Shown here one piece after another: positions 15,456-22,654 of a DNA stretch of 35,485 nt (its first letter is position 1; every line of letters begins with the position of its first letter). The stretch is from a bacterium (GTDB lineage: Bacteria; Patescibacteriota; Saccharimonadia; Saccharimonadales; SZUA-47): the NCBI GenBank assembly GCA_030427125.1, contig JAUHXF010000010.1:1-35485 (forward strand), read 5' to 3'. The notes under the pieces were generated by a model that worked only from the letters and a program-made list of their open reading frames with translations, made no database searches and was not told the DNA's origin. The position numbers and the translations under genes were made by a program.

Positions 15456-15529
15456 GGCGCGTTGGCCGAGTAGTTAGGCAGAGGTCTGCAAAACCTTGTA
15501 CACGGGTGCAAATCCCGTACGTGCCTCCA
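15456..15529 (+). tRNA. tRNA-Cys (GCA) with altered elbow
   Basis: 74 nt. Acceptor GGCGCGT/ACGTGCC, discriminator U as usual for tRNA-Cys, encoded CCA. Anticodon loop CTGCAAA gives GCA. In the D loop A replaces G18 (AGTAGTTA) and in the T loop G replaces U55 (TGCAAAT), so both partners of the usual 18-55 pair are changed. Confidence 0.95.
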
Positions 15530-15547
15530 TAGAATTTAGGCATACAT

Positions 15548-16477
15548 GTGAAACAACACAAGCTTCTACAACTTTCGATCGTCAAAAAACATGACTGGCT
15601 TCGGCGACTGACTGAAATTGGTGTACATACCTATCGAGAGTGGAGCAATGACGGAACCTTGCGTATTGGTGCAGGAATCGCGTACTACGGAATTATTGCC
15701 CTGGTGCCATTGATATTAGTAGCGGTTGGCATTGCTGAAATATTTTTTACCTCAGATGATGTGATTAGGTATATAGAATCATTTATAGAATCATTATTTG
15801 GTGAGCAAGCGGCAGGGGCAATTCCCCAGATAGAGCAGAGTGTTAATGGCGAAGATGCGAACCAGCTATCGAGCGCAGGACTTATTGGTCTTGGAGGCTT
15901 ATTATTCTCAGCGACACTGATATTCATTGCGCTACAAGATGCGCTACGGGTGATATGGAAACTGGGCAAAACACAGGTCTTTTCGATAAAAAAATATGCA
16001 TTATCTTTCGGTGTTATGCTCATAGTTGGCACGAGCACTACGCTGTTGCTCATTGCTCACTCGGTTATTTCATTTGTTAATCATCTGTTGCCAGATGATG
16101 TAGAAGTGATTAGTCTACTCACAAGTGTGGCGAGTGTCTTTGCAATCTATATAGTTCTTTGCCTTTCTATACTTGTGTTACTGAAGTCTTTCATTACAGT
16201 AGAGCTCGCCTGGAGGGATTTATTTGTATCGAGCGCTATAATTTCTGCTCTTTTATATGTCGGTGTATATGCGTTAAGTATTTATTTCTCTGTATTCGCA
16301 GATAAGTCATTGTATGGTGCACTTGCCGGATTTATCCTTGCACTTGTCGCTATATATTATTTCGCACAAATATTTCTGGCAGGGGCTCAGTTGAGTAAAG
16401 TTGTTGCATACCGGAATGGAAATCGACATTTAAAAAATATATTAAAAAACACAGACCCACGCACAAACCGTACATAA
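15548..16477 (+). CDS. YihY/BrkB family inner-membrane protein
   Basis: 309 aa with about six transmembrane helices, matching the YihY (UPF0761) family. The N-terminal signature AGIAYYGIIALVPLILVAVGIAEIFF is clear, as is the LAGFILALVAIYYFAQIFLAGAQL end region. The biochemical role of the family is not settled. The start is a GTG at 15548; the overlapping ATG at 15546 is followed at once by a stop in its own frame. It starts 18 nt after tRNA-Cys and may be transcribed with it. Confidence 0.88.
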   Translation: MKQHKLLQLSIVKKHDWLRRLTEIGVHTYREWSNDGTLRIGAGIAYYGIIALVPLILVAVGIAEIFFTSDDVIRYIESFIESLFGEQAAGAIPQIEQSVNGEDANQLSSAGLIGLGGLLFSATLIFIALQDALRVIWKLGKTQVFSIKKYALSFGVMLIVGTSTTLLLIAHSVISFVNHLLPDDVEVISLLTSVASVFAIYIVLCLSILVLLKSFITVELAWRDLFVSSAIISALLYVGVYALSIYFSVFADKSLYGALAGFILALVAIYYFAQIFLAGAQLSKVVAYRNGNRHLKNILKNTDPRTNRT

Positions 16478-16516
16478 AAGTCTGCCGTGGCCGTACTGTC
16501 TCTAGGCAAGTGGTGG

Positions 16517-16522
16517 TATATT
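16517..16522 (+). promoter_or_regulatory. -10 box of the ClC gene, leaderless type
   Basis: TATATT ends 8 nt before the ATG at 16531; no Shine-Dalgarno. Confidence 0.42.
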
Positions 16523-16530
16523 AAGACGAG

Positions 16531-17787
16531 ATGATTAGTTTACCTATCGAGAAAAAGTGGTTTCGATATCTGTTTTTGTATTCTTTTGCCATAGGTATTG
16601 TCGGCGGCTCCACGGCGCTGTTATATACATATGCAACATCAATACCTAGCGAATGGCTATTCGGAGGTCCTGCGGATGGCCTATGGACAGGAAAATGGTG
16701 GTGGATTGTGGTGACTGCTATCGGCGGAGGGCTCGTCATGTTTTTAAGGTCTCGCTGGGGCATACCAGATAAGTTACCTGGTGCCGTAGAGGTAGGACAA
16801 GAGGCTATAATCGAGCCGAAAGATGTTCCAAGGCTTGTTCTTATTTCTATTATTTCTCTCGTGTTTGGCGCATCGCTCGGTCCTTCCTACGGGATTGTTA
16901 TGCTAGGAGGCGGCTTCGGTTCGTTCATTTTCGGCCGCATGAAACGTGCGCTGAAGATACAAGATCCGACGAAAGAAATCGAACGTGAGTATACCCGTGC
17001 CGGTATGGCGAGCAGCTTAGGATCTGTATTCTCAGATCCGTTACTCGGTACTTTGTTCACCAATGAACTATCTCCATCAAAGAAAAATCAGCTCGCTTCA
17101 TCTATACCGCAGCTTATTGCCGCTATTTTCGGTTTTTTAATTTTCTACGGTTTAACAGGTGCAACAATTCAGAAGGTTTATCAGCTTCCAGCGTATGAGT
17201 TTGAATATCGACATTTATTCGTTGGTGTCATTCTTGGCCTTTCTTCAGTGGTAGTGTTGCTTATTTTTTCTTTTATAGGTCGTGTTGTGTCTTGGGTTAT
17301 GAATGCGGTAAGTAACCGGTATATAAGAGGTATAACTGGAGGTGCCTTGGTTGGTCTCTTTTCATATATGGTGCCACTGACGTTTGGCTCTGGAAACGGT
17401 CAGTTGAGTTTTGCTACAAATGAGTTCGCCAATCTGGGGACGAGTTTTTTGTTTATTGCATTCATCGTCAAGATGGTCAGTGTGTCGGTTAGTCAGCAGA
17501 GTGGTTTCTTGGGAGGAAATGTGTTCCCAACTTTGTTTATTGGAGGAATAAGCGGTATGTTTATTCACGGACTATTTCCAGAAATTCCATTAGCCCTATG
17601 CGTTAGTTCAATGATGGCTGCTGTCCCTGGGGCGACATTGTCTACGCCGTTAAGTATAGTCCTCATAGCTACTATAGGTGTGGGACTTGGTACAAGCCAA
17701 GTGCCACCTGTCATTATGGCGGTTGTTGTTGCGCAGATGAGCCTAGCGAGTCTCCGTTATATTAAAATAAGTCGAACAGCGGTCTAG
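16531..17787 (+). CDS. ClC family chloride channel or H+/Cl- exchanger
   Basis: 418-aa polytopic membrane protein with about ten helices and no CBS domains. ClC marks are visible in altered form: ASLGPSYGIVMLGGGFG replaces the GREGPxxH-type filter segment, SGFLGGNVFPTLFIGG gives the GxFxP-type segment, and PGATLSTPLSIVLIA follows near the C-terminus. The changes in the first filter make ion selectivity uncertain; fluoride or chloride transport are both conceivable. It lies alone with its own -10. Confidence 0.85.
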   Translation: MISLPIEKKWFRYLFLYSFAIGIVGGSTALLYTYATSIPSEWLFGGPADGLWTGKWWWIVVTAIGGGLVMFLRSRWGIPDKLPGAVEVGQEAIIEPKDVPRLVLISIISLVFGASLGPSYGIVMLGGGFGSFIFGRMKRALKIQDPTKEIEREYTRAGMASSLGSVFSDPLLGTLFTNELSPSKKNQLASSIPQLIAAIFGFLIFYGLTGATIQKVYQLPAYEFEYRHLFVGVILGLSSVVVLLIFSFIGRVVSWVMNAVSNRYIRGITGGALVGLFSYMVPLTFGSGNGQLSFATNEFANLGTSFLFIAFIVKMVSVSVSQQSGFLGGNVFPTLFIGGISGMFIHGLFPEIPLALCVSSMMAAVPGATLSTPLSIVLIATIGVGLGTSQVPPVIMAVVVAQMSLASLRYIKISRTAV

Positions 17788-17826
17788 GTTCGAAAAAGGT
17801 CTTAGCAGCCATGTGTATTATGTATG

Positions 17827-17982
17827 CTACCCTTCTTCTTGATTATCTATAAGTTCTTGAATTGATCTCTCAGCTTCGGCAAGCTCATCGTCGTTCATCA
17901 CATCTTGAATAGGGTCTGTTGATTCAATGTGGAATCCGTCTTTATCTTTTTGGAACCGATGTTGATCTTGATTGTCGCTCAT
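17827..17982 (-). CDS. 51-aa acidic protein (hypothetical)
   Basis: Short protein, strongly acidic, largely helical, ending in Gln-Glu-Glu-Gly. Support comes from a complete frame with Glu/Asp-rich composition and from a TACAAT -10 (17994-17989) that ends 6 nt before the ATG, the same leaderless spacing as its neighbours. Small acidic proteins of this kind are common in CPR genomes. It lies between the ClC gene and the element junction and may be the last core gene. No family recognised. Confidence 0.55.
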   Translation of the reverse strand: MSDNQDQHRFQKDKDGFHIESTDPIQDVMNDDELAEAERSIQELIDNQEEG

Positions 17983-18079
17983 ACATCCATTGTAACAATC
18001 AATGCAAATCGTAATCTGTTATTGCAGAGTCGTCACTTATTTTATATACTCTACGAAGCTATTAGGTGCAGTAGCTCCT

Positions 18080-18105
18080 CGTTCAAAGAGAGGATTCTTT
18101 GAACG
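18080..18105. repeat. Inverted repeat upstream of tRNA-Gly, 10-bp arms
   Basis: CGTTCAAAGA (18080-18089), 6-nt loop, TCTTTGAACG (18096-18105), perfect. No U tract on either side, so it looks like a protein site and not a terminator. Confidence 0.6.
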
Positions 18106-18112
18106 AAAGGGA

Positions 18113-18188
18113 CGCGAAAATTCTGTAGCGTGATTGTAAACAAAAAAGTAACGCCTTTTGTTTACATAATAGCCACTAAATTTTCGCG
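18113..18188. repeat. Nested inverted repeats abutting tRNA-Gly
   Basis: Outer arms CGCGAAAATT (18113-18122) and AATTTTCGCG (18179-18188) enclose inner arms TGTAAACAAAA (18135-18145) and TTTTGTTTACA (18156-18166), all perfect. Both inter-arm spacers are 12 nt (18123-18134 and 18167-18178), so the array is symmetrical. The outer arm covers the first three bases of the tRNA. It may bind a recombinase or regulator, or fold in the tRNA leader. Confidence 0.65.
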
Positions 18189-18262
18189 GGTGTAGCTCAG
18201 TTGTTTAGAGCGCATCCTTGCCAAGGATGAGGTCGAGAGTTAGAGTCTCTTCACCCGCACCA
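18186..18262 (+). tRNA. tRNA-Gly (GCC), element attachment site, with U19-A56
   Basis: 77 nt. Acceptor GCGGGTG/CACCCGC, discriminator A, CCA. Anticodon loop TTGCCAA gives GCC. The D loop reads AGTTGTTTA (G19 to U) and the T loop TTAGAGT (C56 to A), so the 19-56 elbow pair is a U-A instead of G-C. The last 12 bases overlap the 3' end of the recombinase gene on the other strand. Confidence 0.93.
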
Positions 18263-19831
18263 AATAGAACGCAACTGTGCATTCTGCACAAATAGACTTG
18301 TTTCACCTCTGGTAAACAGGTCTTTTTTGATGGTTAGGTTTTTGAATTCTGGGGTTTGCATTATTTCCCTCATTTCTGCGCTCATTTGCGCTATTAGTTT
18401 TACGAAATCAGTGTAAATAACAGATACGGAATCGTCATTTACAATCATGGAATCAAAAAGTTGGGTTATTATATTGCGCTTTTCCTGAACGTCCTCGATT
18501 TGGCTATATATAGAGCCTGCTTCTTGGCTTAATTGGATAGTTGTAATGATTTCATCCTTCGGAAGCTTCTGTGCATCTTCTAAGCCTAGGAGCTGCGATT
18601 GTAGCTCGTTAATACGACTCTCAAACTCTTCATGCTTTTGGGCGTATCTCTCGCGGCCAATCTCTCCAGAGAGCTTATCGTCATACAACATATCGTCCAT
18701 GCGCTTGTATCGGTCGATCTCTCTTTGTGTTGACTCTCTCTTGTCTTGCTTGCTGTTGTCCTCCGTTTCATATTCGTTATTTATCATGTCGATCAATAAC
18801 TCCATAATTTCAGGAGACGGGTTTACGAGGTTATCTAGACACTCTTGAATCTGCTCTTGGACATTATCCTCACGAACGTACTTCTTTTTCTTGCAAGCCT
18901 CCATAGACTTTTGACATGAACCATAGTGATAACCCTTTACTTGCCACCAAGTAATGAGCTTTTTGCAGTATTTACAGGTCATTACACCTTTTAACGGATA
19001 ATTATGAACTCGTTTCTTGTGAGGAGACTTGTTGTCCAGTTTTGCTTGAACTCGCTCAAATAGATCCTCGCTAATAATTGGTTCTTGTGCCCCAACATAC
19101 TCTTTGTTGTCGAATAAGATTTTCCCTATATAGAATGGGTTTTTGAGCATACGGTGAGTATTGGACTTCGTAAAAGGCCTTCCTTTGCGAGTTTTCAGTC
19201 CTACCTTCGCCATTTCATCACATATACTCTGAACGCTATGCTCATCCTCTAAATACAGCTTGAAGATTTTCTTAACCTTCCGAGCTGTATCTGGGTCGGG
19301 TACATGAATTTTCTTCCCATCCTTTAGAACTGTCATGTAGCCGGGCGGTGGAGGTGCTGGCATCCAGCCTTGTGCCAATTTCTCAGCCCAGCCTTTCATA
19401 GTTTCTTCACGAAGGTTATCTGTGTACTTCTTGGCTACTGCAAGATGAATGTTCCACATAAACTTAACATCGGATTTTGAGTTCTTATGAATAACGAGGC
19501 TTTCTTTAACGCTGTGTAGGTTTCGAGTTTCATCATCCTGCAGCCAATCATCAACAGCTACCGCATCTTTAAGGTTCCTAGTTAGTCGGTCAGTCTTTTC
19601 AACTGTAAGATGTGTGATCTTTTCTTTTCTGAGATATTGAAGTAGTTCAGTGAATATCTTACGCTCCTGATTCTTGGAAGCGGTTTCAGCAATTCTAAAT
19701 TCCTTCTTAACCATGAATTCTTTTCGTTGACAGTATTCACGAAGTAGCTTTAGTTGAGACTCTAAAGAATAACCATCCTCCTGACCTTTACTCGAAACTC
19801 TAGCTAGTATGACTGCTGTTTGTTCATTCAC
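18251..19831 (-). CDS. Large serine recombinase (integrase)
   Basis: 526-aa site-specific recombinase of the phage/ICE integrase type. The N-terminal resolvase domain (about 1-150) has ILARVSSKGQ with the catalytic serine, GYSLESQ, and TVEKTDRLTRN with the active-site arginine. A recombinase domain follows (about 155-270: PPGYM...GRPFTKSNTHRMLKNPFYIGKI). Then a zinc ribbon (MTCKYC...SCQKSMEAC) and a long coiled coil (about 370-450). Its last codons lie in the 3' end of tRNA-Gly, so att and integrase adjoin as in integrative elements. It overlaps the 74-aa gene by 8 nt. Confidence 0.94.
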   Translation of the reverse strand: MNEQTAVILARVSSKGQEDGYSLESQLKLLREYCQRKEFMVKKEFRIAETASKNQERKIFTELLQYLRKEKITHLTVEKTDRLTRNLKDAVAVDDWLQDDETRNLHSVKESLVIHKNSKSDVKFMWNIHLAVAKKYTDNLREETMKGWAEKLAQGWMPAPPPPGYMTVLKDGKKIHVPDPDTARKVKKIFKLYLEDEHSVQSICDEMAKVGLKTRKGRPFTKSNTHRMLKNPFYIGKILFDNKEYVGAQEPIISEDLFERVQAKLDNKSPHKKRVHNYPLKGVMTCKYCKKLITWWQVKGYHYGSCQKSMEACKKKKYVREDNVQEQIQECLDNLVNPSPEIMELLIDMINNEYETEDNSKQDKRESTQREIDRYKRMDDMLYDDKLSGEIGRERYAQKHEEFESRINELQSQLLGLEDAQKLPKDEIITTIQLSQEAGSIYSQIEDVQEKRNIITQLFDSMIVNDDSVSVIYTDFVKLIAQMSAEMREIMQTPEFKNLTIKKDLFTRGETSLFVQNAQLRSIWCG

Positions 19832-20048
19832 TTTTTTTACCCTTTACTAACACTACCTTCCTGCCCTGAGCTAAAGATCTGTAGAAGACAACAAAGTCAG
19901 AAGCAAATGCCTCAGCCTCAGAAGTCTCTACTGGTCTACCTAAATCTCGCTCCATAATCCTTCTCAGTTCCTCAATGCGCTTGCGATCGCTAACATAGAC
20001 GGCAGAAAGCCGTTTTCGCACTTCATCAATCTTGTGCCTATTCGCCAT
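19824..20048 (-). CDS. 74-aa charged protein upstream of the recombinase (hypothetical)
   Basis: Small, basic, mostly helical protein (RKRLSAVYVSDRKRIEELRRIMERDLGRP). It has a clear Shine-Dalgarno (GGAGGG) about 7 nt before the ATG and overlaps the recombinase start by 8 nt, so the two are cotranslated. Small basic proteins next to serine integrases are sometimes recombination directionality factors; that role is only a guess. No family recognised. Confidence 0.65.
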   Translation of the reverse strand: MANRHKIDEVRKRLSAVYVSDRKRIEELRRIMERDLGRPVETSEAEAFASDFVVFYRSLAQGRKVVLVKGKKSE

Positions 20049-20129
20049 GCATTACCCTCCGCAAGCTAAATAGCAAAGAAGCTCAGCTTTTAACAAGCTG
20101 ATCCTCAGTAGTTCAATTCGATACGGAGT

Positions 20130-20330
20130 CTATTTTTTAGGTAGCTTTTTGTCTTTATCTACTTCTTCGCTGACGAGCTTCTTGAGCTTGCTATCGCCAA
20201 CTTCTGCCATAGCCAAGAGTACAAAGTCTGTAAGACTCAATCCATGCTGATACGCAAAAGCTTTCGCATAGTCACGAGTGGCTTTTGATGCATCTATCTG
20301 AAACCGAGATCTTACAGGCTTGTCTTTCAT
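20130..20330 (-). CDS. 66-aa ribbon-helix-helix-like DNA-binding protein
   Basis: The pattern, short basic strand SRFQIDASKATRDYAKAFAYQHGLSLTDFVLLAMAEV, fits a ribbon-helix-helix fold (strand, helix, turn at GLSL, second helix), as in CopG or relaxosome accessory proteins. The C-terminus is lysine rich. A TACAAT -10 (20344-20339) ends 8 nt before the ATG. A 29-bp palindrome lies about 100 bp upstream and could be its binding site. Likely a regulator of the element or an accessory to DNA processing; the fold is inferred from pattern only. Confidence 0.6.
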   Translation of the reverse strand: MKDKPVRSRFQIDASKATRDYAKAFAYQHGLSLTDFVLLAMAEVGDSKLKKLVSEEVDKDKKLPKK

Positions 20331-20432
20331 ACGAGTATATTGTAATACAAGTACTCCAGATTAAAAAGTATCTACACATTCCTAAAACAACTCCATGTGT
20401 CGAACTGTTAAGGAACTATTGCTATATATCTA

Positions 20433-20461
20433 TTGTACTACATGTCGCACATGTAATACAA
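20433..20461. promoter_or_regulatory. 29-bp interrupted palindrome (operator or transfer/replication site)
   Basis: TTGTA-c-TACATGT-cgc-ACATGTA-a-TACAA, 12 of 12 arm bases paired apart from one c/a mismatch position on each side. It sits in the 294-bp gap (20331-20624) between divergent RHH-like and replication-relaxation genes. Other than this and a TTGACA (20525-20530) with no good -10 at the right distance, I see nothing in the gap. Confidence 0.65.
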
Positions 20462-20624
20462 CTATTTACTAACACTCTTTTCCACATTTACTACCTTTTT
20501 CGATAATGGTACTAACTTCAACTTTTGACAGATATAACATGCCTTCTAAATTCTCCTTCTTTTATATATACTATAGAGAGAAAAGAAAAAATCATGGGTG
20601 GTATTAAACAACTAATTATTACTC

Positions 20625-21410
20625 ATGAAACAATCAGAACCTACACTTAATCAAACCCAAGTAGACATACTTATCATTACCTACAGATTCCGCTACGTTA
20701 GCGCACCTCTACTTGCAAGACTTAGAAAAACTCACGTTACCACTGCTCGTGCTAGCTTAGAAAGTTTGTATCAAAAGAATCTTCTAAACAAAAAGTACGA
20801 TAAATCCTACAAGTTACTGGGTAAGCCAGCAGCTTATAGTCTTAACCCTGGTGGCGTGAAAGCGGTAGCCAACTATACAGACATCAATGACAAGTACGGC
20901 CACTCAATGTATAAAAATGCATCAGCTAGTGAGAACTTTGCTGATCAGAACCTTAACATCCTCGCAGCCTACTTATCGTTAGAAGAAAACTACAGCAACA
21001 TCTTCTCCATCTACACCAGAGCAGAAACTATCGACTTCGAGGATGATTTCCCGAAGACCCTCCCAAATCTGTTTCTTAAGCGTAACGAACCGTCAGAAGA
21101 GCTACCAGACTACTACATGCTAGACATAATCCCCGGAACCCAAAAGAACGTCCTATACAAAAAGATTGAAATGTATATAGACCTCCTAGAATCTGGAGAC
21201 TGGCAAGAAGACGAACACCCAACAATACTCTTGGTATTAGATAACTCCTACATAGAAGATGTAGCAAGAAAGATGTTTGAAGAGCGTAAAGACAGTCGGT
21301 TTATAGAGGATGATGAGATCTTACTCATGACTACTACTCGAAAAGCTGTCGTAGCCTCTCAAACCGCTAACATCTGGTCAACACAGGCCGAACACCTTTT
21401 GTCGCTATAA
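20625..21410 (+). CDS. Replication-relaxation family protein
   Basis: 261 aa. Residues 1-95 form a winged-helix domain (NQTQVDILIITYRFRYVSAPLLARLRKTHVTTARASLESLYQ-type opening, cut here in meaning to that of the Replic_Relax family, then GKPAAYSLNPGGVKAV). The C-terminal half is a Replic_Relax-like domain with a conserved PDYYMLDI strand. Such proteins occur on plasmids and integrative elements and are linked to replication or relaxase control. Context supports this: it is near a serine integrase and a TraG-like ATPase. There is no good Shine-Dalgarno, and the -10 may be in the TATATATACTATAG run about 50 nt upstream. Confidence 0.75.
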   Translation: MKQSEPTLNQTQVDILIITYRFRYVSAPLLARLRKTHVTTARASLESLYQKNLLNKKYDKSYKLLGKPAAYSLNPGGVKAVANYTDINDKYGHSMYKNASASENFADQNLNILAAYLSLEENYSNIFSIYTRAETIDFEDDFPKTLPNLFLKRNEPSEELPDYYMLDIIPGTQKNVLYKKIEMYIDLLESGDWQEDEHPTILLVLDNSYIEDVARKMFEERKDSRFIEDDEILLMTTTRKAVVASQTANIWSTQAEHLLSL

Positions 21411-21415
21411 AGAGT

Positions 21416-21706
21416 TCACTTCTCATTTGGCTTTGGCGTAAACCACTTTGCAGCTTTGGGTCGTCGGTGCGGGCATCCTGGCCAACAGCACGGAGTCTTG
21501 TCGCCTTCTTGCATTTCTTCTATTGCTCGCTTGAGTCTTTTGTCGCGAGTTTCTTGCTGTTTTGCCATAGTCGTCCAGCAAACCCATTCATTTCTCTGTA
21601 TATCGGTGAGTGAATTCCAATACTCAACTAGGTTCTCTTTTTCTAGTTCCGCTTTTAGTTCTTCAGTTATATCGTGGTAGGCAGTTTTTTCTATAATCTT
21701 ATTCAT
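21416..21706 (-). CDS. YdeI/OmpD-associated-like protein
   Basis: 96-aa protein with the pattern of the C-terminal part of YdeI (bacteriocin-protection, OmpD-associated) family proteins: LVEYWNSLTDIQRNEWVCWTT, then ETRDKRLKRAIEEMQEGDK. The C-terminus adds a CCWPGCPHRRP segment that may bind metal. The ATG at 21706 is preferred over an upstream start at 21742 that would run inside the previous gene. It follows the DUF1801 gene after 7 nt, so the pair form an operon. Physiological role is unclear. Confidence 0.72.
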   Translation of the reverse strand: MNKIIEKTAYHDITEELKAELEKENLVEYWNSLTDIQRNEWVCWTTMAKQQETRDKRLKRAIEEMQEGDKTPCCWPGCPHRRPKAAKWFTPKPNEK

Positions 21707-21713
21707 GGTTCGT

Positions 21714-22070
21714 CTACTTCGTTGCTCGCTTAACAGTATCAATTATTTTCTCTTCTACTGATTCGTCATACTTCATAACATACCATGCAGTTGGTATGAA
21801 GCTCGGCTCTCCGGTTATTTTTATGGAGTCTGTCACGCCAAATGTAATGTACGTGTGCTTACGGAAGAAAAATAACACCGCGCTGTCTTTCGTTTTTGCA
21901 TATCCTGGCATCCCATACCACAGCCGTGGATGTAGGGTTGGGTCAGTCTGCATTACTAGCTCGTGTATGCGACCAGCTTCTGCAAAACCCTTTGATTTAT
22001 ATAGTTTTATTTTATCGAGTACTTCTTTCTCAAGATCCGCACTCGTAACTTTTCTTCTATTTGTAGGCAT
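21714..22070 (-). CDS. DUF1801 family protein
   Basis: 118 aa of the DUF1801 family (YdhG-like fold, related to proteins proposed as iron chaperones). Typical marks are HPRLWYGMPGYAKTKDSAVLFF-type sequence and TYITFG. It is small, soluble and cytosolic. A strong Shine-Dalgarno, AGGAGG, lies 7 nt before the ATG, and a TATAAT -10 (22152-22147) about 76 nt upstream, so unlike the core genes it has a real leader. It heads the operon with the YdeI-like gene. Function not established. Confidence 0.8.
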   Translation of the reverse strand: MPTNRRKVTSADLEKEVLDKIKLYKSKGFAEAGRIHELVMQTDPTLHPRLWYGMPGYAKTKDSAVLFFFRKHTYITFGVTDSIKITGEPSFIPTAWYVMKYDESVEEKIIDTVKRATK

Positions 22071-22146
22071 AGAAGTCCTCCTAACAATTAAGAATGGTTA
22101 TGATGTGTGGATCAGAAGGAATAAATCGATCTTGATCAGTAACAGT

Positions 22147-22152
22147 ATTATA
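22147..22152 (-). promoter_or_regulatory. -10 box of the DUF1801/YdeI-like operon
   Basis: TATAAT on the minus strand; a GTGAAA about 16 nt upstream may act as -35. The mRNA leader is about 70 nt with a strong Shine-Dalgarno. Confidence 0.5.
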
Positions 22153-22193
22153 CCAAATCAGTGAGCAGTTTCACGTCTTGCTCAGGACTACGA

Positions 22194-22493
22194 TTACCAG
22201 CGAGGCATATCGCAAACCCTAGTCGGGGTGAAGAACTTATCTCGCTCAACTTTCAATCCAAACGGACCTTCAAGTTCTGACAGCTCACTGAGTGAAAAGT
22301 AACCGAACTCAGCTTCATGACCTTTCACGAATCCAAAACAACGGTCTACACCATCAAACTCGATGAGATACCATGTCCAATTACTCCAAGGAGTAAAGAA
22401 CTTGGCGAAGATCATTTTATCTTCTGGCTCAAGATGCTCCGTTTCGTATAGACTAGGAACTTTATTGATAATACTTTTGGTCAGCAGTTTCAT
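22194..22493 (-). CDS. DUF2958 family protein
   Basis: 99 aa. The family pattern is clear: KVPSLYETEHL, KFFTPWSNWTWYLIEFDG, FGFVKGHEAEFGYFSLSEL, then GLKVERDKFF. DUF2958 proteins are common cargo of conjugative elements and plasmids; their job is unknown. The start at 22493 is set by a near-perfect Shine-Dalgarno (AAAGGAGG) just upstream; a frame open further upstream to 22553 is not needed. A TTGACA (22553-22548) is nearby without a good -10. Confidence 0.85.
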   Translation of the reverse strand: MKLLTKSIINKVPSLYETEHLEPEDKMIFAKFFTPWSNWTWYLIEFDGVDRCFGFVKGHEAEFGYFSLSELSELEGPFGLKVERDKFFTPTRVCDMPRW

Positions 22494-22642
22494 GCTTCCT
22501 CCTTTACTTTTTGTAACGGAGGTCGCACACAAGCCGCACGGCAAGGGTGTCAATATGCAGCGCCCTACTGGACGAACGATATTGATAGCCTTGTTCGGCT
22601 TGTATACTGAGAAACCTACGAAAAGTAAGAAATCCTCAATGA

Positions 22643-22648
22643 TATAAT
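22643..22648 (+). promoter_or_regulatory. -10 box of the FtsK-like gene, leaderless type
   Basis: TATAAT ends 6 nt before the ATG at 22655, which favours that start over an in-frame TTG at 22649. Confidence 0.55.
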
Positions 22649-22654
22649 TTGGTC

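Noticed and set aside
20285-20506. Plus-strand 73-aa open frame
   Set aside because: It starts inside the RHH-like gene on the other strand and runs over the palindrome; it looks like chance.
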